The notes: generated by a model not told the origin, from the sequence alone. 64,000 bases of DNA from Allorhizobium pseudoryzae (GCF_011046245.1 NZ_CP049244.1:1178001-1242000); one strand, 5' to 3'. Positions 36,677 through 46,336 are shown, counted from the first letter of the stretch. Translations and numbers: made by a program.

Positions 36677-37834
36677 ATGACGGATACACCGCCGATGAAA
36701 AAACGCGTCTTCTTCTATGTCCAGCATCTGCTGGGCATCGGCCACATCGTGCGCGCAAGCCGCATTGCCGAGGCGATGCAGGCGACCGGCCTGGACGTGA
36801 CGATGGTGACCGGTGGAAAGCCTGTCGATGGGTTTCCGGGGCCTTCGCTGAAGCACATCGCACTGCCGCCGGTGATTGCCTCCACCGCCGGCTTTTCCGG
36901 CCTTGCGGATATCGACGGCGTATCCGTGGATGAAGCCTTCCTCACGCAGCGACGAGACAGGCTTTTGTCCGCCTTCCGCGACTGTGAGCCGGACGTCGTG
37001 GTGATCGAGGCCTTTCCATTCGGCCGGCGCCAGATGCGTTTCGAACTCCTGCCATTGCTGGATGCGATCAAGGCCGCGCCACGCCGGCCGCTGCTGTTCA
37101 GCAGCGTGCGCGATATCCTCCAGGAAAACCGCAAGGCCGGACGCGACGCGGAAACGGTGCAACTGCTGGAAGACCATTTCGATGGTGTGCTGGTGCATGG
37201 CGACCCGCAATTCGTCCGGCTCGAAGAGACATTCCCGCTGGCAGAGCGGATCGCGGAGAAGGTACATTACACCGGTCTTGTGGCACCCGAACCGCCGGAG
37301 CCCGCTAAGGATCGCTTCGACTTGATCGTTTCGGCCGGCGGCGGTGCGGTCGGGGCGGCACTCATCGATGCGGCCATCCAGGCGCAGGCTCTGCTGCAGG
37401 ATCCGCGCAGCTGGTGCCTGATCACCGGGCCAAATCTGCCGCAGGAGGATTTCGATCGCCTGTCCCGCCAGACGCCTGCGCATGTCACCTTGGTGCGCTT
37501 CCGGCGCGATTTCCCCAATCTGCTGATGAATGCGAGCTTGTCCATCTCGCAGGCCGGCTACAACACCGTGGGCGACCTCCTGAGGGCGCACTGCGCTGCC
37601 GTGCTGGTGCCTTTCGCGTCCGGCGGGGAAACCGAGCAGACGGTGCGGGCGGAAAAACTATCGGCGCTCGGTTTCGCCGAGGTGGTGCCGGAGGATGGCT
37701 TGAACGGCGACCGTCTGGCCGCGGCCATTCGCAACGCGGATCGGATGACACGCCGCCCGTCGGTTGCCATTGCCGCCGATGGCGCCCGGCAGACCGCGGC
37801 CTTGATCCGAGATATGCTTTCGTCACGCGGGTGA
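36677..37834 (+). CDS. GT-B glycosyltransferase of the COG4671 type
   Basis: A 385-residue relative of the protein encoded at 34203. It begins KKRVFFYVQHLLGIGHIVRA, with GIGH in the place of GLGH, and has LIVSAGGGAVGAALID and SISQAGYNTVGDLLRAHCAA in the C-terminal domain. Two members of the same family flanking a GT4 suggest sequential addition of related sugars. Met7 is a possible later start. No membrane span is seen. Confidence 0.82.
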   Translation: MTDTPPMKKRVFFYVQHLLGIGHIVRASRIAEAMQATGLDVTMVTGGKPVDGFPGPSLKHIALPPVIASTAGFSGLADIDGVSVDEAFLTQRRDRLLSAFRDCEPDVVVIEAFPFGRRQMRFELLPLLDAIKAAPRRPLLFSSVRDILQENRKAGRDAETVQLLEDHFDGVLVHGDPQFVRLEETFPLAERIAEKVHYTGLVAPEPPEPAKDRFDLIVSAGGGAVGAALIDAAIQAQALLQDPRSWCLITGPNLPQEDFDRLSRQTPAHVTLVRFRRDFPNLLMNASLSISQAGYNTVGDLLRAHCAAVLVPFASGGETEQTVRAEKLSALGFAEVVPEDGLNGDRLAAAIRNADRMTRRPSVAIAADGARQTAALIRDMLSSRG

Positions 37835-37961
37835 GGCGTGCGGCAAAGTTAATACATCGTCGGAATATGCTAAGTCGTTAAGTGTTTTCATGCTTTAGTT
37901 TGCAAACATGATTCGGCCGCTTGCCTTGGGGTGGCGGCGCTCTCCATATTGAGTTTGATAT

Positions 37962-39410
37962 ATGACGACGCATCTGACTTCCGAGATTTTCAACCTCGCA
38001 CCCATTCCGATGTGGATCGAGGACTTCAGCGGGGTAAAGCGTCAGTTCGAGGAATGGCGGGCGGACGGCGTGACCGATATCCGCGGGTTCCTGCGGGCCG
38101 ATCTCCGTCGTGTCGCCGACTGTGCGAGCCGTATTCGTGTCATCGACGTCAATCGCAAGACGCTCGATATTTTCGAGGCGCAGGATCGTCAGCATCTGAC
38201 GGACAATCTCGGTCGGATCTTCCGCGACGAGATGCTGGAAAGCCATATCAACGAACTGTCCGCTTTGTTCGACGGGCGCACCGAGTTCGAAAGCAGCACG
38301 GTGAATTATACGCTGTCGGGCAAGCGTATGGACATTCAGTTGCGCGGAACCGTGATGCCGGGCTTCGAGGCCACGCTCGGGCAGGTCCTGCTGACGACGG
38401 AGGATGTGACGGAGCGCGAGGAAGCGCGCCGGGCGGAAGCCAGCAACCGACGCTATGCCGAAGGTATCTTCGAACATTCTCCGGTCTCTCTCTGGGTCGA
38501 GGATTTCAGCCGCATCAAGCAGATGCTGCAGGACGTGCGCGTTTGCGGCATCGTCGATTTCCGCGTGTTTACCGATGTCCATCCAGAATTCGTGCGCCAG
38601 TGCATGAGCGAGATCCGCGTCATCGACGTGAACCAGGCGACGCTCGATCTGTTCTGCGCCGCCGACCGGCAGACGCTGTTCCACCGTCAGAACGAGATCT
38701 TCCGCGACGAGATGGAAAAGCATTTCAAGGAACAGCTGATCGAACTTTGGAACGGCAATCTTTTCCACCAGCGCGAAGTCATCAACTATGCACTGGATGG
38801 ATCGGAACGCTACGTGCTGTTGCAATTCTCGGTCTTGCCGGGACATGAGCACGACTGGTCGCTGGTTCAGGTTGCGCTGACCGATATCACGGCCCGTAAG
38901 AAGGCCGAGGCCTATCTCGAATATCTCGGCAAGCACGACGTGCTGACGAAGCTGCATAACCGCGCCTTTTATATCGACGAAATGAACCGGCTGGAGCGCA
39001 AGCCGTTGCGTCCGGTCTCGGCGATCGTCATCGATCTGAATGGGCTCAAGGAAACCAATGACAACCTGGGCCACGACGCCGGCGACGCACTGTTGCGGCG
39101 GCTGGGAGAGGTGCTGAACGGTGCTGTGCATCTTCCCAACCATGCGGCCCGCATCGGCGGCGATGAGTTCGCGGTGCTGATGCCGGGCGCAGACCGACAG
39201 GCGACCCACGCCATGGCGGATACGATCCTCGAACTCCTGAAGATCAACAACCAGTTCTATTCCAGCGCGCCGCTCAGCATCTCCATGGGGCTGGCGACCA
39301 GCGAGGACGGCGAAACCGTCGAGGCCGTGGTGAAGCGCGCCGACATGATGATGTACGAACACAAGCGGGCTCAGCATCTTCCGGGCGGCTCGCTGATGCG
39401 CAAGGGGTAA
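37962..39410 (+). CDS. PAS-PAS-GGDEF diguanylate cyclase
   Basis: A cytosolic 482-residue protein expected to make cyclic di-GMP. Residues 1-150 and 155-310 are two related PAS-type domains (PMWIEDFS / SLWVEDFS; RIRVIDVN / EIRVIDVN; GRIFRDEM / NEIFRDEM), so they arose by tandem duplication. The catalytic GGDEF at 399-403 is intact, preceded by VIDLNGLKETND. The RxxD inhibitory site normally found a few residues before GGDEF is absent. There is no EAL domain, signal peptide or membrane span. It stands as a single gene after the glycosyltransferases, so a link to exopolysaccharide control is possible. Confidence 0.9.
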   Translation: MTTHLTSEIFNLAPIPMWIEDFSGVKRQFEEWRADGVTDIRGFLRADLRRVADCASRIRVIDVNRKTLDIFEAQDRQHLTDNLGRIFRDEMLESHINELSALFDGRTEFESSTVNYTLSGKRMDIQLRGTVMPGFEATLGQVLLTTEDVTEREEARRAEASNRRYAEGIFEHSPVSLWVEDFSRIKQMLQDVRVCGIVDFRVFTDVHPEFVRQCMSEIRVIDVNQATLDLFCAADRQTLFHRQNEIFRDEMEKHFKEQLIELWNGNLFHQREVINYALDGSERYVLLQFSVLPGHEHDWSLVQVALTDITARKKAEAYLEYLGKHDVLTKLHNRAFYIDEMNRLERKPLRPVSAIVIDLNGLKETNDNLGHDAGDALLRRLGEVLNGAVHLPNHAARIGGDEFAVLMPGADRQATHAMADTILELLKINNQFYSSAPLSISMGLATSEDGETVEAVVKRADMMMYEHKRAQHLPGGSLMRKG

Positions 39411-39442
39411 GTCTGGACCATCAGGCTTGCTTGCCGATATCT

Positions 39443-39454
39443 GAAAAAAATTTC
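39443..39454 (+). promoter_or_regulatory. candidate LacI operator, upstream copy (GH28 promoter)
   Basis: GAAAAAAATTTC matches 10 of 12 positions of the palindrome GAAAATATTTTC found at 46465. It lies 149 bp upstream of a better copy (39592), start to start. The pair brackets the promoter region of the GH28 gene, an arrangement suited to repression by DNA looping. Confidence 0.45.
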
Positions 39455-39579
39455 ACTTGTGGAAGTGGCCGCTCGGGGCTCACTCAGAGCCGCTTGTGCA
39501 GAATTTTGGCTTGAAACGAGGAATATTTGGGCTACTACTTCGCTGAACTGCCTTTCGGACAAGAAGCGGAGGAAAAACC

Positions 39580-40929
39580 TTGCCCATTAATGAAAATATA
39601 TTCATTGCGCAGGCCGGCCTTTGTACGCACGCTTTGCAACAGGCGTTGAACGATTGTGCTGCGCAGGGCCTTCGCCTCGTCCTGGGGCCGGGCGTGCATC
39701 TGTGCGGCGCGCTTCGCCTGCCGACCGGCACCGATCTCCACCTGACTGATGAAGCCGTGCTCCAGTTCGTGCCGGACTACGATGCCTATCGCGACAACCG
39801 CATCGACGTGATTGCGGAAGCCTCCGATACCGCCATGATCCTCGCGGAGGGCGCCTCGAATATCCGCATCGGCGGCAAGGGGCGGATTCTTGGTCCGGGA
39901 GCTGATTTCATCGTCGGGCGGCTGGAGGATATGGGAACCCATGTTCCGGCGGCGCTGCGCCCGCGCGTTCTGGTGCTGAAGGACTGCGAGAATGTCCGGC
40001 TTGAGGATTTTCGCATCCAGTCATCGCCGATGTGGACGATCCATCTGATTGCCTGCCGCAATGTGGAGGCGCAACGCCTGTCCATCGACAATGACCGGGA
40101 AATGCCCAACACCGACGGAATCGTTGTCGATTCCTGCGATAACGTCCTGATCCGTCATTGCACGATCGCGACCGCCGACGATGGCGTCGTACTGAAGACG
40201 AGTGACGGCCCGGATGGGTCTGCCGTCGGCAGCTGCCGCAATGTCATTGTGGAACACTGTGAGATCGAAAGCCGCAGCTGCGCGCTGAAGATCGGCACGG
40301 AAAGCCATGGCGACGTCGAAAACATCCGCTTCAGTGATTGCAGGCTGCCGCGTTCCAACCGCGGCATCGGTCTGTTTTCGCGCGACGGCGGGCTGATCCG
40401 CAATGTCGAGGTGCTCCGCATTAACGTCGAGACGCATGAGACGCCGGACGGTTTCTGGGGGTCGGGCGAGGCGATCACGATGAATGTGGTGGATCGCCGT
40501 CCGGGAAAGCCGGCGGGCCGGATCGAGAATGTCGTCTTCGAGGACATTACAGGCCGGATGGAAGGTGCGATCAATCTGGTGGCCGACAGCCCGTCCGGCA
40601 TTGCCCATGTCCGGCTGAACCGTATCGCCATTGCGCAGGTGGATGGTCCGCACCGGGGCCACACTTATGACGTTCGTCCCACGCATTTCGATCTGGCGCC
40701 TTCGCCGGATGCGGCTGGCCGCGCCAATGCCTGGGTGAAAGACGAAAACGGCAAGGTGATCGGCCTCGTTGCCTATCCGGGTGGCATGCCGGCGCTCTTT
40801 GCCTCCAACGTCGAAGATCTTTCCGTTGCGGATGTCGCGTTTTCGCGGCCATCGCCGTTGCCGGCGGGCTGGAATGCCGAGGCCACCGTGATCCTGGATG
40901 GTCAACCGGTCGTCTGGTCGGCCAAATAG
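39580..40929 (+). CDS. GH28-family glycoside hydrolase (polygalacturonase-like)
   Basis: A right-handed beta-helix enzyme of 449 residues that probably cleaves galacturonosyl or related bonds in imported oligosaccharides; there is no signal peptide. GH28 landmarks are visible: NTDG with Asp179, ADDG with Asp200 and Asp201, and ESHGD with His243 (usually GHG). The RIK motif is not obvious; NRGIGLFSRDG occupies its place. The TTG start at 39580 is supported by GGAGG at 39568-39572. Residues 5-9 (ENIFI) are encoded by a candidate LacI operator. It heads an operon with the GH38, PHP and LacI genes. Confidence 0.85.
   Translation: MPINENIFIAQAGLCTHALQQALNDCAAQGLRLVLGPGVHLCGALRLPTGTDLHLTDEAVLQFVPDYDAYRDNRIDVIAEASDTAMILAEGASNIRIGGKGRILGPGADFIVGRLEDMGTHVPAALRPRVLVLKDCENVRLEDFRIQSSPMWTIHLIACRNVEAQRLSIDNDREMPNTDGIVVDSCDNVLIRHCTIATADDGVVLKTSDGPDGSAVGSCRNVIVEHCEIESRSCALKIGTESHGDVENIRFSDCRLPRSNRGIGLFSRDGGLIRNVEVLRINVETHETPDGFWGSGEAITMNVVDRRPGKPAGRIENVVFEDITGRMEGAINLVADSPSGIAHVRLNRIAIAQVDGPHRGHTYDVRPTHFDLAPSPDAAGRANAWVKDENGKVIGLVAYPGGMPALFASNVEDLSVADVAFSRPSPLPAGWNAEATVILDGQPVVWSAK
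39592..39603 (+). promoter_or_regulatory. candidate LacI operator at the GH28 start codon
   Basis: GAAAATATATTC matches 11 of 12 positions of GAAAATATTTTC and sits within the larger inverted repeat AATGAA-AATATA-TTCATT (39589-39606). It starts exactly 12 bases after the first base of the TTG start, the same offset as the copy at 46465 relative to its ATG. Confidence 0.55.
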
Positions 40930-40963
40930 CATCCCTTGATGGCTCTGGAGGAGGGGCCGCCTG

Positions 40964-43900
40964 ATGAAGCGTATCCGTAAACTCGACAACTTGCTGGCTC
41001 GCCTGCAGGAGCGCATTTTTGTGCCGCTTCAGGTGGAGGTGCCGCTGGTCTATGCGCCGGCAGCCGCAAGCGAACGGCCCGTCATGGTCGCCTCCGATCG
41101 CGCCGGCTGGACGCCGGTCAACCGCGACCTCATCTGGGGGGAGCCGGATGGCTATTACTGGTTCGGCGGTCGGGCGCGTCTGCCGGATGGCGTCGATGGC
41201 AAGCGCATTGTCGTGCATGTGGAAGCCGCCTTCGGCAGCGTCATGGGCCGCAGCGACCCGCAATGCCTGGTGCGGGTCGATGGCGCGATCCGCCAGGGGG
41301 TGGATGGCAATCACCGCGAGTTCCTGCTGACGAATGACGGGCGTCCTAGCCGGGAATTCGATATCCTGATCGAGGCCGGCACCATCGAGGACCGTCGCCA
41401 GCTGGGCTTCGGCTGCCATCTTCAGGTGCATGACCTTGAGGTGGATGACCTTTATTATGATCTGCGCGTACCGCTCGATGTGGCGCGCCTGCTGGCGGAC
41501 GATGACCCGCGCCGGCACTTCATCCTGAATGCGGTGGAGGCGGCGATTGACGTTGTGGATCTGCGGCCGGGCAGCGATGCGCGCTTCCGGGCCTCGCTGG
41601 CGGATGCCAAGGCCAAGGCGGCGGCGATCTACACCGCGCAGGATTTTGAAGACAAGCCGGTGATCGTGGCGACCGGTCATACGCATATCGACGTTGCCTG
41701 GCTGTGGCGGGTGCGCGAAACCCGGCAGAAGATGGCGCGTTCCATGGCGACCGCCCTGTCCCTGATGCAGGACTTTCCGGACTATCGCTTCATGTACAAC
41801 CAGTGCGTCCTGCTCGACTATTTGGCGGAGGACTACCCGGAACTGTTCGACCGGATTTCTGCCGAAGTCAAAACGGGACGCTTCGAGATCGAAGGGGCGC
41901 TCTGGCTGGAGCCGGATGTCAATATCGCTGGTGGCGAGGCATTGGTGCGCCACATTCTCTACGGCGTCGACTATCACCGCAAGACGTTCGGCGTCAGGCC
42001 CAAAATGATCTGGCTGCCGGATACGTTCGGTTACTCGGCATCGCTGCCGCAGTTGATGGAAAAGTCGGGCCTCGATACGTTCGTCACCCACAAGCTGTCG
42101 TGGAACGATACGAACCGCATGCCGAACGAAACCATGTTCTGGCAGGGTATCGATGGCACGAAGGTCGCCGCCTATTTCCTCACCACCCAGCCGTATGATT
42201 CAAAAAGCATCGGCACGACCTATTGCCCGAACCTGAAGCCGACGCATGTGATGGGCACCTGGCGACGGCATGGGCAGCAGGCACTGAATTCCGAACTCTT
42301 TCTGGTCTACGGCCACGGAGATGGCGGCGGCGGGCCGACGCGGGAGATGCTGCAGAACATCCGCCGCATGGAGCGCGGCATTCCGGGCTGCCCGAAGGTG
42401 GACCACGCGCCGATGCGGCCCTTTTTCGAGCGTCTGCTTGCGCGGATGGAAGCGGAGCCGGAGCGTTTTCCGATCTGGGTCGGCGAACTCTATGCCGAAT
42501 TCCACCGCGGCACGCTCACCTCCGTTGCCAAGAACAAGCGCAACAACCGTCTGGCGGAAATTGCCCTGCGGGACGTCGAGACGCTGGCGGTGATGGCGGA
42601 ACAGTTCGCCGGTGTGGCCTATCCGGCAGAGGAGATCCGCAGGCTCTGGGATATCGTCATGCTGAACCAGTTCCACGACATCCTTCCGGGATCGTCGATC
42701 GGCGCCGTTTACGATGACAGCGACGAGGACTACGCCCGCTTCTTTGCGGCGATCGATGCGCTCACGCAATCTTTGGCGGATGCGCTCGTCAAGGCCGGTG
42801 ACCAGCGACTGCTGAATGCGGCGGGACGGAGCCGTGACGGATGGCTGGTGAGCGGGGAGGCGCCCGCAGAAGGGCAGGGACAGGCGATTATGCGCGCCGA
42901 TGGCTCGACCGCCCACCTTCTGGCGGTACGCGCGGTTCCGGCGCTGTCACTGTCCGATCTTCGTCAGCACCTCGCAACCGTGGCTGACGGGCTTTCGGTG
43001 TCCGAGACACATCTCGAAAACGACCGGCTGTCGATCCGCTTCGACGCGCTTGGCCGGATGACTTCGATCCTGGATCGGAAGAACGGGCGGGACATCCTGC
43101 CACCGGGCGGGCTCGGCAACCAGCTGCAGATCTTCCGCGACATGCCGGCGCAGTTCGATGCCTGGGATATCGATGCGGATTTCGAAGACCACCCCTATGC
43201 GCTCGATCGACCGGCGAGCGTCACGGTGGTCGAGCGCGGCCCCTTGCGCGCCGCCATCCGCTTCGAATGGCATTACGAGCGCTCGCGCATCGTCCAGGTG
43301 GTTTCGCTGGCAGCCGGGGCGGCACAGGTGGAGATCGACTGCTTCATCGACTGGCATGAGCACAACACGCTGTTGAAGGCGGCCTTCCCGGTCGCGGTCA
43401 ATGCCGCGTCCGTCGATGCGGAAATCCAGTTCGGCCATGTCCGGCGGGCAAGCCATCGCAACACGTCCTGGGACAGTGCACGCTTCGAATGTTCGATGCA
43501 GCGCTGGGTCGATGTGAGCGAACCGGGCTTTGGCGTCGCGCTGCTGAACGACTGCAAATACGGTTATGACGCCAAGGGCAGCACGGTGCGGCTGACGCTG
43601 TTGCGCTCGCCGACCTATCCGTGGACCGAGGCCGACCAGGGCGAACACCGGTTCCGCTATGCGCTGATGGTGCATGACGGCGACAAGCAGGCCGTGCACG
43701 ATGCCGCGGAGGACTTCAACTTGCCGCTTCGGCTGGTGCAGGGCAGCGGGGATGTGGCTTCGAAAGAAGCGTCGCTGGTCGAGATCGAAACCGAGGGTGT
43801 GTCTCTGGAGGCGATCAAGCGGGCGGAAGACGGCGATGGCGTGATCGTTCGCCTGTGGGAAACGCAAGGACGCCGCCGCGAGGCATCGGTGAGGCTGCAC

Positions 43901-44035
43901 CCGTGTTTCGGCGAGGCGCACCTGGTCGATCTTCTGGAAGAGGGCGGCGATCCGCTCGATCTGCAGGGCGGCCGTTTGAAACTGTCCTTCAAGCCATTTG
44001 AAATCATGACCTTGAGACTGAGGGGGAGCCGATGA
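40964..44035 (+). CDS. GH38 alpha-mannosidase
   Basis: A large (1023-residue) retaining alpha-mannosidase without signal peptide, so intracellular. The GH38 motifs are clear: zinc-binding GHTHIDVAWLW with His239 and Asp243, the nucleophile Asp353 in WLPDTFGYS, HGDGGGGPT, and the zinc-binding NQFHDILPGSSIG. The C-terminal half is the family's beta-domain, and the N-terminal ~230 residues are the extra domain found in bacterial members. GGAGGAGG precedes the ATG. It is the second gene of the operon, 34 bases after GH28, and overlaps the PHP gene by four bases. Confidence 0.93.
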   Translation: MKRIRKLDNLLARLQERIFVPLQVEVPLVYAPAAASERPVMVASDRAGWTPVNRDLIWGEPDGYYWFGGRARLPDGVDGKRIVVHVEAAFGSVMGRSDPQCLVRVDGAIRQGVDGNHREFLLTNDGRPSREFDILIEAGTIEDRRQLGFGCHLQVHDLEVDDLYYDLRVPLDVARLLADDDPRRHFILNAVEAAIDVVDLRPGSDARFRASLADAKAKAAAIYTAQDFEDKPVIVATGHTHIDVAWLWRVRETRQKMARSMATALSLMQDFPDYRFMYNQCVLLDYLAEDYPELFDRISAEVKTGRFEIEGALWLEPDVNIAGGEALVRHILYGVDYHRKTFGVRPKMIWLPDTFGYSASLPQLMEKSGLDTFVTHKLSWNDTNRMPNETMFWQGIDGTKVAAYFLTTQPYDSKSIGTTYCPNLKPTHVMGTWRRHGQQALNSELFLVYGHGDGGGGPTREMLQNIRRMERGIPGCPKVDHAPMRPFFERLLARMEAEPERFPIWVGELYAEFHRGTLTSVAKNKRNNRLAEIALRDVETLAVMAEQFAGVAYPAEEIRRLWDIVMLNQFHDILPGSSIGAVYDDSDEDYARFFAAIDALTQSLADALVKAGDQRLLNAAGRSRDGWLVSGEAPAEGQGQAIMRADGSTAHLLAVRAVPALSLSDLRQHLATVADGLSVSETHLENDRLSIRFDALGRMTSILDRKNGRDILPPGGLGNQLQIFRDMPAQFDAWDIDADFEDHPYALDRPASVTVVERGPLRAAIRFEWHYERSRIVQVVSLAAGAAQVEIDCFIDWHEHNTLLKAAFPVAVNAASVDAEIQFGHVRRASHRNTSWDSARFECSMQRWVDVSEPGFGVALLNDCKYGYDAKGSTVRLTLLRSPTYPWTEADQGEHRFRYALMVHDGDKQAVHDAAEDFNLPLRLVQGSGDVASKEASLVEIETEGVSLEAIKRAEDGDGVIVRLWETQGRRREASVRLHPCFGEAHLVDLLEEGGDPLDLQGGRLKLSFKPFEIMTLRLRGSR

Positions 44036-45267
44036 GCGGCGGGAACCAGCATTTCACCTATGTGATCGACAGCTTTCCGGAGGGAGAAAAATCGTTCGTC
44101 GAGATCCCCTTCGAGGTGGGCGCGGACATCGAGCGGATCGAGGTGAGCTATCACTTCCCCTTCGGTGGCGGCGGAAGCGTGATCGATCTCGGCGTCGCGC
44201 AGAATGGGCGCATGCGCGGCTGGACCGGTTCCGAGCGTGGCCACATCACCCTGGAGGAGGACCGCGCCACGCCGGGCTACGATCGAGGGCCGCTTGCCGG
44301 TTCCTGGCATGTGGTGCTCGGCATCGTGAAGATCGGCCCGAACTGCAAGGTGGATCTCGACATCCGGCTTGTCGCCCGCACGCCCCGCTGGGTGGTGGGC
44401 GACCTGCACAGCCATTCGGAACATTCCGATGGCGGCGTGACGGTGCTGGATGCCATGTACCGGGCACGTTCGGCAGGGCTGGATTTCGTGGCGATCACGG
44501 ATCACAACACGGTTTCGCAGAACACGATCCGTCCTGACGATCCGGGTCTTCTGGTCATTCCGGCGATAGAACTGACCTCGTTTTACGGCCACACCAACTT
44601 CTTTGGCCTGGAAAAGCCGGTGGCGGACTGGCGTTGCCGCTCGCCGAAGGACGTGGCCGACAAGATGGCCGAAGCGCGGGCGAATGGCGCGACGATCATC
44701 ATCAATCACCCGTTCCAGAATTCCGATGGCGGCCGCTGGCAGGCAGGCTTCGAGGTGGATTTCGATGCCTACGAGATCTGGAACGGCAACTGGTCCGTGA
44801 TGAATGAGCAGGGGCTCGCCTTCTGGCAGGAATTGTTGTCCTCCGGGCGAAAGATCCCGGCGACCGGCGGCAGTGATTTCCATCTGAAGAACCGCCGGCG
44901 ACACGGCAGCCCGGCCAACCGTCTCCATGTGGAGACGTGTTCCATCCGGGGCGTGCTGGAAGCGGTTCGCAAAGGCCGCAACGTGATCACGTTCCAGCCC
45001 GATGAGACCATGGCCATGCCAGCGGCAGACGATCTTCCGATGTTTGGCGACAGCGTGGCTGCAGGGCAGGTGATCGGCGTGCAGTTTTCGGGCCTCGTCG
45101 CCGGCGATGAAATCCGCACGATCACGGAAAACGGCGTGGTGGCCAAAGAGCAGGTGACGGAGGCACGGCATATTCTGGAGAGACGCTTCGAGGGGCGTTT
45201 CGTGCGCTTCGAAGTCTGGTACGGTGATCGTCCGAAACTCTTCACCAATCCGTATTATGCCGAGTAG
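44032..45267 (+). CDS. PHP-domain metallohydrolase of the CehA/McbA family
   Basis: A 411-residue protein with a ~115-residue N-terminal beta-rich domain and a PHP metal site: GDLHSHSEHSDGG (His126, His128, Asp133), ITDHNT (Asp157, His158), IPAIELTSFYGHTNFFG, INHPF and GGSDFH (Asp282, His284). Relatives hydrolyse phosphoesters or carbamate esters. Within a sugar-degradation operon it may remove a phosphate or other ester substituent from the oligosaccharide, but this is inference. It overlaps the mannosidase gene by four bases and is followed by the LacI gene. Confidence 0.85.
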   Translation: MSGGNQHFTYVIDSFPEGEKSFVEIPFEVGADIERIEVSYHFPFGGGGSVIDLGVAQNGRMRGWTGSERGHITLEEDRATPGYDRGPLAGSWHVVLGIVKIGPNCKVDLDIRLVARTPRWVVGDLHSHSEHSDGGVTVLDAMYRARSAGLDFVAITDHNTVSQNTIRPDDPGLLVIPAIELTSFYGHTNFFGLEKPVADWRCRSPKDVADKMAEARANGATIIINHPFQNSDGGRWQAGFEVDFDAYEIWNGNWSVMNEQGLAFWQELLSSGRKIPATGGSDFHLKNRRRHGSPANRLHVETCSIRGVLEAVRKGRNVITFQPDETMAMPAADDLPMFGDSVAAGQVIGVQFSGLVAGDEIRTITENGVVAKEQVTEARHILERRFEGRFVRFEVWYGDRPKLFTNPYYAE

Positions 45268-45276
45268 GAGCAGCAC

Positions 45277-46317
45277 GTGGACAAGCGGTCGGACCGTAAG
45301 GTCGGCATCAAGGATGTCTCCCGGGAAGCGGGCGTGGCGCTCAGCACGGTCTCGCATGTTCTGAATGGCACGGCACCCATCTCGCAGGAGGTGCGGGTTC
45401 GGGTGCTCGAGGTCGCCCGTCGTTTGGGCTATCTCGCCAAACGGCAGCAGAAGGGCGCGATTGCCTCGCTGACCACGCTTTACCTTGTCGTGCCACCGGC
45501 AAACCTGCCGCACAACGATCTCAACCTCGTCTCATGGACGCTTCTGACGGCGCTCTCGCGTGAATGCGAGCGGCGGGGCGTGCGAATCGTGGCGCATAAC
45601 GGCGCGCCGGACCTGAGCGGCGCGGAGGTGTTGGCGGGTGCGCGAGCGGCCGGTGCGGAAGGCATCGTCATTGTGTACGACGACAATCCGAAATTGCTGA
45701 AGTCCGTGCGCCAGTCGGATATCGCAGCCGTGCTTCTCAATGGCGAAGACCCGACGATGAGCATCGACACCGTGGCGCCCGCCAATCGATATGCGGCACG
45801 GCTCGCCACCGACTGGCTGATCAGCCGCGGGCACCAGAAGATCCTGCATCTCACCTGGCGGGGGCGCAGCACCATCCAGCGGCGTCTGGACGGTTTCTAC
45901 GACGCTTACGAACAGCGCGACCTGCCGCGCGAACAGGCAGGTGTGCTCTATGCGCGCGGCTACGAGCCCAATCACGGCCGCGAAGCCCTTCGGCAGTTCC
46001 TTGCCGAGCACAACGGCCTCGACGGCTATACCGCCATCTTCTGTGCCGCGGACAACCTGGCAATCGGGGTTCTGGCCGAATGTCATGCACAGGGGCTGAA
46101 GGTGCCGGATGACCTGGCCGTCGTTGGTTTTGATGGCGTCGCGCCCGTCGATCTCACGGTCCCGTCGCTCACCACCGTCCGCGTGCCGCTGGAGGCGCTG
46201 GCTGCTGCCACCGTCCAGGCTTTGGAGAAGCGTCTGTCGATCGGCGCTGCCGACCAGCCGACCTGCCGTATCGAGCTAGGATGTCGCCTGGTGGAGCGGG
46301 AGAGCGGCGGAATTTGA
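45277..46317 (+). CDS. LacI-family transcriptional repressor of the oligosaccharide locus
   Basis: A 346-residue regulator. The N-terminal helix-turn-helix and hinge are VGIKDVSREAGVALSTVSHV followed by LNGTAPISQEVRVRVLEVAR. The rest is the periplasmic-binding-protein-like effector domain (FCAADNLAIGVLAECHAQG, VVGFDGVAPVDLTVPSLTTV). GTG 45277 is preceded by TAGGAG. It is the last gene of the GH28-GH38-PHP operon and stands just before the importer operon. Paired palindromes at the start of both units (39443/39592 and 46337/46465) are the likely operators. Confidence 0.92.
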   Translation: MDKRSDRKVGIKDVSREAGVALSTVSHVLNGTAPISQEVRVRVLEVARRLGYLAKRQQKGAIASLTTLYLVVPPANLPHNDLNLVSWTLLTALSRECERRGVRIVAHNGAPDLSGAEVLAGARAAGAEGIVIVYDDNPKLLKSVRQSDIAAVLLNGEDPTMSIDTVAPANRYAARLATDWLISRGHQKILHLTWRGRSTIQRRLDGFYDAYEQRDLPREQAGVLYARGYEPNHGREALRQFLAEHNGLDGYTAIFCAADNLAIGVLAECHAQGLKVPDDLAVVGFDGVAPVDLTVPSLTTVRVPLEALAAATVQALEKRLSIGAADQPTCRIELGCRLVERESGGI

Positions 46318-46336
46318 TCAATTCCTCCCATTAAAT

